A stretch of DNA of 64,000 bases, from contig NZ_CP109450.1 in assembly GCF_041438865.1 (NCBI RefSeq), positions 4,609,001-4,673,000 of the forward strand, given 5' to 3'. Below are positions 9,157 through 16,670 of this stretch, piece by piece. The notes beneath the pieces are model-generated. The model saw only the letters and a program-made list of their open reading frames with translations, ran no database searches and was not told the DNA's origin. How positions within the stretch are numbered: position 1 is the first letter of the stretch; each line of letters starts with the position of its first letter. A program made the position numbers and the translations under genes. The DNA is from Streptomyces sp. NBC_01471. GTDB taxonomy: Bacteria > Actinomycetota > Actinomycetes > Streptomycetales > Streptomycetaceae.

Positions 9157-10272
9157 ATGAGCGCATCAACCACTCCCCTCTGGGGCCGCACCGAGCAGCA
9201 GGACTTCCGCAGCCGGGTGCGCGGATGCCTGCTGGGAGGTGCGCTCGGCGATGCGCTCGGGGCGGGTGTCGCGGGGCACGGGCTCGACGCGATACGCGAG
9301 ACCCATGGCGCCGGGGGCCTCACCGACTTCGTCGCCGTGTACGGCAGGCGCGGGGCGGTCACGGCCGCGACCCAGCTCTCGCTCTTCACCGTCGACGGTC
9401 TGATACGCGCCCAGGTCCGGCGGGACACGGGCGCCTGGCATCCGCCGACCGACGTGTACCGGGCCCATCTGCGGTGGGCGGCGACCCAGCGCGACTGGGG
9501 CCCGGACGAGCGCCGCAAGGACAACGGATGGCTGGCCTGCGAGGAGTGGCTGTACACGCGCCGCGACCCCGCGCGGAGCTGTCTCGCGGGGTTCGGCGAC
9601 GAGGTGATGGGCACTCTGGACAAGCCCCGGAACCCGGAGGCGCGCGACGCGTCGGCCGTCAGCCGTTCCGCGCCCTTCGGGCTGCTCGTCGGCTGGGAGC
9701 CGGCTCTTGTCTTCCAACTGGCCGTCGAATGCGCCGCGCAGACCCACGGCCACCCCACCGGCTACCTCAGCGCCGGGGCGCACGCCGTCATCGTGCACGG
9801 GCTCGCGCGCGGCGAGAGCCTGGACGCGGCGGTGCAGCACGCGCTGGGGCAGCTGACTCCGCGCCCCGGCCACCAGCCGGTCACCGACGCCCTTCAGCAC
9901 GCGCTCGGCGCCGTACGCCAGGGGATGCCCAGCCCGACCCGGGTCGAGTCGCTGGGCGACGGCGAACTGGCCGAGGACGCACTCGCGATCGGGGTGTACT
10001 GCGCCCTGGTCGGCGAGGACGTACGCCACGGGCTGCGCCTCGCCGTGAACCACAGCGGACCGTCCCAGGCCACCGGCGCCATCTGCGGCGGCCTGCTGGG
10101 CGCCCTGCACGGCGAGACCGCACTGCCGCCGGGCTGGCTGGCGGAGCTGGAGGGGCGCCCGACCATGCTCCAGCTCGCCGACGACTTCTCCATGGAGATG
10201 ACCCAGGGCCCGGCGCTGCACAGCCCGGCGCTCACCACCCCGGCCTGGCTGACCCGCTACCCGAGGGGCTGA
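9157..10272 (+). CDS. ADP-ribosylglycohydrolase family protein
   Basis: A 371-residue member of the ADP-ribosylglycohydrolase (DraG/ARH) fold. The signature GCLLGGALGDALGAG is at the N-terminus, and the C-terminal NHSGPSQATGAICGGLLGALHG supplies the metal-ligand region (classically D-S-D; here N-H-S-G-P-S, so the acidic ligands look altered). The family removes ADP-ribose from proteins or small molecules. The changed metal motif means hydrolase activity is not assured. Direct CGGTCGAT repeats lie just upstream (about 9125-9142). Confidence 0.8.
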   Translation: MSASTTPLWGRTEQQDFRSRVRGCLLGGALGDALGAGVAGHGLDAIRETHGAGGLTDFVAVYGRRGAVTAATQLSLFTVDGLIRAQVRRDTGAWHPPTDVYRAHLRWAATQRDWGPDERRKDNGWLACEEWLYTRRDPARSCLAGFGDEVMGTLDKPRNPEARDASAVSRSAPFGLLVGWEPALVFQLAVECAAQTHGHPTGYLSAGAHAVIVHGLARGESLDAAVQHALGQLTPRPGHQPVTDALQHALGAVRQGMPSPTRVESLGDGELAEDALAIGVYCALVGEDVRHGLRLAVNHSGPSQATGAICGGLLGALHGETALPPGWLAELEGRPTMLQLADDFSMEMTQGPALHSPALTTPAWLTRYPRG

Positions 10273-10360
10273 CCGGCCGGAGAGCGCGGCGGGGCCCGCC
10301 CCCTCCGGGACGGACCCCACGGCTGCGCACGCCCCCCCCCGGGACGGGCCCCCGTACGTG

Positions 10361-11944
10361 TCAGCCGTCCGCGCCCTCGCGCCCCGGCACCTTCGCCCCG
10401 TCCGCGCCGCCCTGCGCCGGTACGGTCGCCGCAGCCGCCCCGCCGGGTCCGTCGCCGTCCAGGTTGACCTTCGCGATGATCGCGTCCCGCTCGGGTGTGT
10501 CCTCCGGCTTGACGAAGCCGATGAGGATGTAGAGCACCAGCGACACCGCCAGCGGCAGCGACACCTGCCACTCCAGGGCGACATCCGCGTTGGCCGAGCC
10601 GTCCAGGTGGTAGTTCGTGAAGTAGAACGCGAGCAGCCCGGCGGCCCAGCTGACCAGCGCCGCCGTCGGCCCGGACTTACGGAACGAGCGCAGCAGGCCG
10701 AGCATGAACGGGATCGCGATCGGCCCCATCAGACCGGCCACCCACTTGATGACCACCGAGATGATGTCCTTGAACGTCGGCGAGTTGATCTGGGTCGCCA
10801 GCGCCATGGACAGGGCGAGGAAGCCGAGCGTCGAGATCCGCGCGGCCAGCAGCCCCGTACGGCTGCTCCACTCGCGCGCGGACCGGGACATCGCCGGGGC
10901 GATGTCCCGGGTGAAGACGGCGGAGATGGCGTTCGCGTCCGACGAGCACATGGCCATCGTGTGCGAGAAGAAGCCGACGACGACCAGGCCGAGCAGCCCG
11001 TGCGGCAGCAGCGACTCGGTCATCAGGGCGTACGCGTCCGACGCGTCCGGCTTCTGCGCGTGCACCAGCAGCGGCGCGCACCACATGGGGAAGAAGAGGA
11101 CGGCGGGCCAGACCAGCCAGAGGAGTGAGGAGAGCGTGGCCGAACGGGTCGCGGAGCGTGGGGAGTCGGTGGCCATGTAGCGCTGGGCCTGGTTCCACAT
11201 GCCGCCGTTGTACTCGAAGGTCTTGATGAAGAGGTACGCCAGCAGGAAGGTCATCGTGTACGGGCCGGCCGTCGGGTCCGCGTGGCCGCTCGGGAGCTTG
11301 TCCCAGATCGTCCACAGGGCGCTGAAGCCGCCGAGCTTGCCCATGGCGGCGACCAGCATCGCGACACCGGCGATCAACTGGATGATGAACTGCCCCAGTT
11401 CGGTGAGCGCGTCGGCCCACAGGCCGCCGACGGTGCAGTAGACGGCGGTGATCACGCCGGTGATGAAGATGCCCTGGGTGATGGTGATGCCGGTGAAGAC
11501 GGAGAGCAGGGTGGAGATGGCCGCCCACTTGGCACCGACGTCCACGATCTTCAGCAGCAGCCCGGACCAGGCCAGCGCCTGCTGGGTCGGGAGGTTGTAG
11601 CGGTCCTTGAGGTATTCGAGCGGTGAGGCCACGTGCAGCCGGGAGCGCAGCCGGTTCAGCCGGGGTGCGAAGAGCTTCGCGCCGATCCCGATACCGATGG
11701 CGATCGGGAGCGACCAGGTGACCATGGACGTGAGTCCGTACTGGTACGAGATTCCGGCGTACCCGGTGAACATCACCGCGCTGTAGCCGGACATGTGGTG
11801 GGAGATGCCCGACAGCCACCACGGCATTCTGCCGCCGGCGGTGAAGAAGTCGCTCACGTCGTCGACCCGCTTGTGGGACCAGAAGCCGATCGCGATCATC
11901 ACGCCGAAGTAACCGATGAGCACGGTCCAGTCGAGACTGTTCAT
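10361..11944 (-). CDS. Sodium:solute symporter (SSS family)
   Basis: A 527-residue polytopic membrane protein of the SSS family. It starts MNSLDWTVLIGYFGVMIAIG, with the family segment DDFFTAGGRMPWWLSG-like near residues 29-44 and GYAGISYQYG after it, then about 13 predicted membrane spans. Relatives move sugars, proline or monocarboxylates with Na+; the substrate is not assigned. The ATG at 11944 has a good ribosome site (GGAGG) 6-7 bases upstream, so I prefer it over an in-frame start 12 codons earlier. A 367-base leader region precedes it. Confidence 0.88.
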   Translation of the reverse strand: MNSLDWTVLIGYFGVMIAIGFWSHKRVDDVSDFFTAGGRMPWWLSGISHHMSGYSAVMFTGYAGISYQYGLTSMVTWSLPIAIGIGIGAKLFAPRLNRLRSRLHVASPLEYLKDRYNLPTQQALAWSGLLLKIVDVGAKWAAISTLLSVFTGITITQGIFITGVITAVYCTVGGLWADALTELGQFIIQLIAGVAMLVAAMGKLGGFSALWTIWDKLPSGHADPTAGPYTMTFLLAYLFIKTFEYNGGMWNQAQRYMATDSPRSATRSATLSSLLWLVWPAVLFFPMWCAPLLVHAQKPDASDAYALMTESLLPHGLLGLVVVGFFSHTMAMCSSDANAISAVFTRDIAPAMSRSAREWSSRTGLLAARISTLGFLALSMALATQINSPTFKDIISVVIKWVAGLMGPIAIPFMLGLLRSFRKSGPTAALVSWAAGLLAFYFTNYHLDGSANADVALEWQVSLPLAVSLVLYILIGFVKPEDTPERDAIIAKVNLDGDGPGGAAAATVPAQGGADGAKVPGREGADG

Positions 11945-12311
11945 GTGCCCCCTCCAGGGGTCCGCCTGTACTGAGTTCATCTCGATGAACCGCGATGGAA
12001 CCTCGATGAACGGGAAACGCTTCGCCAGTACGTCGATCGGGCGGCGCCCCCGTGCGGGACCGGGGGCTTCACGGATTGAACCCTCTGTGCCAAGGGCCGG
12101 TCAAGGGTTTCAGCGATCACAGATATGAACGCAGATCAGTAAGCAGAACGATTTTACGTCCTCTTGACCTTCGGACCCGTTGCTCTCGGAGTGACGGGGG
12201 CCACACCATGAGCGGGCACTTCGCCAGCGGCAGCCAACCGGAGGCAGAACGGCAGGACCGCACGGGATGCGGGTCCCGTGCGGTCGAGAAGAGGAGGCTC
12301 GACTGACGTGT
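11945..12311 (-). promoter_or_regulatory. Leader region of the symporter gene
   Basis: A 367-base gap between the symporter start and the 3' end of the SDR gene. It includes an AT-richer segment (about 12110-12160), a TTGACC-like box on the minus strand near 12104, and a repeated CTCGATGAAC (11981 and 12001 areas). These are weak promoter hints. No gene was found. Confidence 0.4.
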
Positions 12312-13139
12312 TCAGCGCATCAGTTCACCGGCGTTGACCAGCAGGGACTGGCCGGTGATGGCCCGCGCGCGGTCGGATGCGAGGAAGATCGCGGCGTCCG
12401 CCACGTCGCCGTCCGTCGCCAGTTCGGGCAGCGCCATCCGGCCGGTCAGCCGGCTGAGCACCTCCGCCTTGGGGACGCCCTCGGTGTGCGCGGTGAACTG
12501 GACGAACGCCTGTACCGGCGGCCCCCACATCCAGCCGGGCAGCACGGTGTTCACCCGGATCCGGTGCGGCCCCAGCTCGCGCGCCATGGAGTACATGGCC
12601 GAGGTGAGTGCGCCCTTCGACGCCGCGTATGCCGCCTGGTGCACTTCTGACGGGGCGGCCACCGACGACTGTGTCCCGACGATGACGACCGCCCCGCCCC
12701 GCTGTTTGAGTCCGGGCAGGCAGGCCCGCGTCATCCGCAGGGTACCGAGCAGGTTGACGTCGATCACGCTCTGCCAGGTGGCGAAGTCGGCGTCCTGGAG
12801 CCCGCCGAAGTAGCTGTCCCAGGCGGCGACATGGACCACCGCGTCGATCCCGCCGAACCGCTCGACCGCCAGCGCGGCGAGCGCGTCGCACTGCGACTCG
12901 TCGCCGATGTCCGTGGGCAGGTGCGCGGTCCGGCTGCCCGCGGGGTCGATCTCGGCGGCGGACTCCACGAGGTTCGCCCCGGTGCGCGCGCCGAGTACGG
13001 CGTTCCCCCCGTCCCGCACGACGGCGGCGGCCACCTGGTGGCCCAGCCCGGCCCCGACGCCGGACACGACGACGGTCTTTCCCGTGAGGGGCGCGTCCGG
13101 CGCTGCGGTGGACCGGGACTCCGCGGGGCGGCTTTCCAT
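12312..13139 (-). CDS. Short-chain dehydrogenase/reductase
   Basis: A 275-residue classical SDR. The NAD(P) motif is VSGVGAGLGHQ (about residues 26-36), and the catalytic Ser is in the segment GTQSSVAAP. The YxxxK motif is Y-A-A-S-K, and the C-terminus has the LPGWMWGP and FLASDRARAITGQ segments usual for the family. The start ATG at 13139 has GGAGGG 7 bases upstream. It is divergent from the next gene, with ~85 bases between, so both may serve one oxidation pathway. The substrate is unknown. Confidence 0.88.
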   Translation of the reverse strand: MESRPAESRSTAAPDAPLTGKTVVVSGVGAGLGHQVAAAVVRDGGNAVLGARTGANLVESAAEIDPAGSRTAHLPTDIGDESQCDALAALAVERFGGIDAVVHVAAWDSYFGGLQDADFATWQSVIDVNLLGTLRMTRACLPGLKQRGGAVVIVGTQSSVAAPSEVHQAAYAASKGALTSAMYSMARELGPHRIRVNTVLPGWMWGPPVQAFVQFTAHTEGVPKAEVLSRLTGRMALPELATDGDVADAAIFLASDRARAITGQSLLVNAGELMR

Positions 13140-13224
13140 GGTGGGGCCCTCCGGGCTCTGGCAGATTGTCTGACGGAGCGTCAGAGTAGTTCCGTCCGGC
13201 GGTGTAGGGAAGAGGAAGGATGGG

Positions 13225-14157
13225 GTGCGGATGAGCGAGGAACCACGCAGCGGGGGTACGGGCGCCGGGGGTACGGGCAGCGGGAAGGCGGACGGCGGGG
13301 CGGCCGGCCGTGGGAGTGCGGACGGCGGTACGCGGGCCGAGCTGTACGGCGAGCTGGCGTCGGCCGGGCCGTACGGGGTGCGGCCCGGCCATGCCCTGAT
13401 CACCATGGTGGAGCCCCATCCGGGCCACGAGTTCGCGTACAACCGGTGGTACGAGGACGACCACTTCTACGCCGGCGCCATGGCCATGCCCTGGATCTAC
13501 TCGGGCCGCCGCTGGGTCGCCACCCGTGAACTCCAGCAGCTTCGCTACCCGGAGAAGTCGGCGGTCGCCCAGCCGGTGACGGCCGGTTGCTACCTCACGA
13601 CGTACTGGGTGACCGAGGGCCGCTACGACGAGCACATGAAGTGGACCGTGGGCATCAACAAGCGGCTGAACCGGGACGGCCGGGTCTATCAGGACCGTAC
13701 GCACGTCTTCACCGCGTTCCAGGACCACGAGGCGACGGTCTACCGGGACGGCGCCGCCGGACCGCGCGACTTCCACGCGCTCGACCATCCGTACGCCGGT
13801 CTGGTCGTCGAGGTCATCGACACCGAAGGGCCCGAGCAGCGGGCCGAGTTGCTGGAGTGGCTGCGGGGCAAGCGGCTGCCGAAACGGCTCGCGGGCGGCC
13901 CGGCGGCGATGGTGACGGTCTTCCGGCCGACGCCGCTGCCGAGCGACCGGATGGCGTACGTGAAGCAGGTGGAGGGGGTGGATACCCGGCTCACACTGCT
14001 CTGGTTCCTGGAGACCGACCCGAGGGAGGTCTGGGAACGCTGCTTCACCGGGCTCGACGGGGACCTGGTCGAGCGCGGCTTGGGGCGGGTGGAGCTGGTG
14101 GCACCCTTCATCCCGACCGTGCCGGGCACTGACCGCTACGTCGACCAGCTGCGCTGA
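13225..14157 (+). CDS. Conserved protein, possible EthD-like dimeric barrel
   Basis: About 310 residues. After a Gly/Ala-rich, probably disordered N-terminus (~40 residues) come two similar halves, one with the segment NRWYEDDHFYAGAM. That resembles the EthD-like or dimeric alpha-beta barrel type (N-x-W-Y-x-x-x-H), and it suggests an internal repeat. The function is unknown; divergence from an SDR gene suggests a shared catabolic or tailoring role. The start is GTG at 13225 (AGAGGA 8 bases upstream) or ATG at 13231. Confidence 0.65.
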   Translation: MRMSEEPRSGGTGAGGTGSGKADGGAAGRGSADGGTRAELYGELASAGPYGVRPGHALITMVEPHPGHEFAYNRWYEDDHFYAGAMAMPWIYSGRRWVATRELQQLRYPEKSAVAQPVTAGCYLTTYWVTEGRYDEHMKWTVGINKRLNRDGRVYQDRTHVFTAFQDHEATVYRDGAAGPRDFHALDHPYAGLVVEVIDTEGPEQRAELLEWLRGKRLPKRLAGGPAAMVTVFRPTPLPSDRMAYVKQVEGVDTRLTLLWFLETDPREVWERCFTGLDGDLVERGLGRVELVAPFIPTVPGTDRYVDQLR

Positions 14158-14262
14158 CCGGGATGTGTGCGGCGGCTGTTCAAGGGTGAGCCCCCTCGGC
14201 CGGGACGGCGATCCAGTCGAGAGGGCTCTTGTCCACGGTCGGGTTGGTCATCGGGGTCGGGG

Positions 14263-14472
14263 TCAGTCGAGAGTGGACGCGCTCTGGCCCACTTCGTTCA
14301 CGAAGCTGTTCCAGGAAGCGGGAACAAAGGTGATCGACGGGCCGTCGGCGACTTTTGAGTCCCGTACGGCGATGGCCTGCGTAAGCGGTGACTTGACCTC
14401 GACACATGCACCGTTTCCCGTGGAATAAGAGGACTTGGTCCAGGTCTCGGTCGCGCCCTGCTGAATTGCCAT
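14263..14472 (-). CDS. DUF397 protein
   Basis: A 69-residue DUF397 protein (WTKSSYSTGNGACVEV, AVRDSK, PSITFVPASWNSF). The start ATG at 14472 has GGAG 6 bases upstream. It lies 189 bases downstream of, and on the same strand as, a WhiJ-like regulator (14662-15519). It is therefore the probable partner, though not overlapping as in the 5.5-6.7 kb set. It may have its own promoter in the gap. Confidence 0.85.
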   Translation of the reverse strand: MAIQQGATETWTKSSYSTGNGACVEVKSPLTQAIAVRDSKVADGPSITFVPASWNSFVNEVGQSASTLD

Positions 14473-14661
14473 GTTTGCTCCGGTAAGCAGTGGTCGTTGC
14501 GCCAACGTTCTCGGTGGCGTGATCGACGCTACTAGCGAACTCCGCCGTCCGAGACGGCCGTTCACTCGACCGGATGCTTATGACGCCTCAGCCTTCCGCT
14601 CCTGTGCGGCTGGGGTGTACCGTGCCGACCCTGACTCCGGGAATCGGACATACTCGGCGAT

Positions 14662-15519
14662 TCAGCGCGCGTAACCCTTTGCGATATCCATGATGAACTG
14701 CCGCGTCTGGTCCACGTTGAGAGCCTGTGCGCGCAGGTGCTCGTACATCACGCTGTACTTCTGCACATCGTGCGCCTTCTCCAGATAGAGGTCACTGGTG
14801 ACGCCCTCGATGTAGACCACGCTGGAGTCCGCCGCGTCCGGGAATTCCAGAATGGCGTACTGCCCGTTGATGCCGGGATGCGCGCCGACGGCGAACGGCA
14901 GCACCTGCACGGTGACATGGGGGAGCTGGGACAGCTCGACGAGGTGTTCCAGCTGGGCGATCATCAGCTGCTCGTCGCCGATGACCCGGCGCAGGGCCGA
15001 TTCGTCGATCACGACCCAGAGCCGCAGCGGGGACTCGTCGGCGCTGACCCGCTCCTGGCGGCGCAGCCGGACCTGGACCCGCTTCTCGATGTCGGACACC
15101 GCGGTCTCCGGCAGCGCACCCGCGATCAGGGCCTCCGCGTACTGCCGGGTCTGGAGCAGGCCCGGGACGACCTGCGGGTCGTACACGCGCAGGCTGGCCG
15201 CGTCGGTCTCCAGGCCGATGTAGACGCTGTACGGGATGTCGCCGAAGGCGTGCCACCAGCCCTGCTGGCGGGAGTCCTTGGCCATCTGCATCAGCGAGTC
15301 GACGATCCGGACGTCCTCGACCTCGTACACACCGCAGAGGTCGCGGACATCGCGCTGGCTGATGGAACGGCGGCCGTTCTCCAGGCGACTGATCTTCGAC
15401 TGGGACACGAGCAGGCGCTCGGCGACCTCCTCGGCCGTCATGCCCTTGACTTCACGGAGCCTGCGCAGCTCCTGGCCGAGTCGGCGCCGCCTGACAGTGG
15501 GATTGACGTTGGACGCCAC
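14662..15519 (-). CDS. XRE regulator with DUF5753 (WhiJ-like)
   Basis: A 285-residue regulator. The helix-turn-helix is at about residues 12-65 (LGQELRRLREVKGMTAEEVA, LLVSQSKISRLENG), followed by DUF5753 with QVVPGLLQTRQYAEAL and VTVQVLPFAVGAHPGINGQY. GTG at 15519 is chosen because GGAGG lies ~9 bases upstream and the preceding codons are not protein-like. It pairs with the DUF397 gene at 14263-14472. Confidence 0.9.
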   Translation of the reverse strand: MASNVNPTVRRRRLGQELRRLREVKGMTAEEVAERLLVSQSKISRLENGRRSISQRDVRDLCGVYEVEDVRIVDSLMQMAKDSRQQGWWHAFGDIPYSVYIGLETDAASLRVYDPQVVPGLLQTRQYAEALIAGALPETAVSDIEKRVQVRLRRQERVSADESPLRLWVVIDESALRRVIGDEQLMIAQLEHLVELSQLPHVTVQVLPFAVGAHPGINGQYAILEFPDAADSSVVYIEGVTSDLYLEKAHDVQKYSVMYEHLRAQALNVDQTRQFIMDIAKGYAR

Positions 15520-15763
15520 GGAACTGCACCTCCGGCTTGACGTACTGAGCCCCACCGCGACGTGCCGGTAGGTCTTACTTCTCAGCAGATTGCCATCAAT
15601 GCGACGCGCTGCGCTGGGAAATGGCCAGAGAGTGAGCGCGCGGGGCCGGCGACGTGCCGGCCCCGCGCGCTCGTGTTGCGGCTCCCGAACCGGGTCTTGG
15701 GGGACATCGGCGCGGTGGCTCTGGTGCTCGTACTGCGGTCGAGCTCACCCGGTGCGGCTGGGC

Positions 15764-16477
15764 TCAGTGCGCCGCCACGCGGGCCATGGACCCGTGGTGC
15801 GACTGCATCGGCGCGGCGTTGCCCGGTGCCGGTGCGGCACGGCGCGGCTGTGCCGCCGCACCGTTCTGGACGTCCATGACCGCGTGGGCCACGAGACCGC
15901 CCATGGGGTCGTGTCTGATCAGGTCCCGGAGGCGGGAGCGTGATGAACGCCCCTCGTTGCCGGGGTAGAGGTGCTTGCCGAGCCCCACTGCGTGAGCGAG
16001 CGCGGCGAGCGCCGCGGTCCGCGGGTCCGGCGGTACGCCGGTGCGGATCGCACTGTCCAGCCGGGCTCTGATGTCCCGGCTGATCGCTGTCTCCGTCGCC
16101 TGGTAGCGAGTCGTCGGCAGCACTCCGCACATCTGGCCCGCCACGGCATGAACCATGCCGCACCGCTCCAGATGAGCGAGGTAAATCTGGCGGAGCCCCA
16201 GCCGGGGCCCGCCGATCCAGTGGACTGCCCGGACCGGGCTGCCGCGCCTGCGCAGCAGTTCCAGTGCGGAGTCCAGTGTCGGATCTCCTGTCGGCCGTGC
16301 CATCACCACGGCGATACGATCCCCGTCCGGGGCTATCCGTCCTGCCAGAGCCAGCTCCACTAGCTGGGCTCCGGCCAGGCCGAGGTCGAGCGACTGCGGC
16401 TGCGCTGTGGTACCCGTGGTCGGGTCCAGAGCGAGCAGTAGAAGCTCTTCCGGAATCGTTCTGCGGCTCCTGCCCAT
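15764..16477 (-). CDS. GPP34 family protein (GOLPH3-like)
   Basis: A 237-residue protein of the GPP34/GOLPH3 family. It starts MGRSRRTIPEELLLLALDP, a typical family opening, with LGLAGAQLVELALAGRI and a C-terminal globular GLVAHAVMDVQ segment. Eukaryotic GOLPH3 binds phosphatidylinositol-4-phosphate; the role of the actinobacterial homologues is not established. The ~25-residue tail is Ala/Pro/His-rich. A ribosome site (GGAGG) lies 5 bases before the ATG. Confidence 0.85.
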   Translation of the reverse strand: MGRSRRTIPEELLLLALDPTTGTTAQPQSLDLGLAGAQLVELALAGRIAPDGDRIAVVMARPTGDPTLDSALELLRRRGSPVRAVHWIGGPRLGLRQIYLAHLERCGMVHAVAGQMCGVLPTTRYQATETAISRDIRARLDSAIRTGVPPDPRTAALAALAHAVGLGKHLYPGNEGRSSRSRLRDLIRHDPMGGLVAHAVMDVQNGAAAQPRRAAPAPGNAAPMQSHHGSMARVAAH

Positions 16478-16670
16478 CCATGCCTCCCCGCGTGGATGAG
16501 TGACAGGGTGACCCCTCTCACATTGGTCTGTCGAGAGTGCCTGGGTGTTTTGTACTGGAATCTAGATGTATGTCGTTCTTGCGCGGTGCAGCGGTTAAGC
16601 GCCCACACAGGACACTGGTAGATGGTTCGGACAGGCGGGAAAACCCGCGCGGCGTATCCAGGAGGCATCG

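Noticed and set aside
9166..10584. 472-codon minus-strand frame over the ADP-ribosylglycohydrolase
   Set aside because: Shadow frame; no domain, and overlaps a recognised gene completely.
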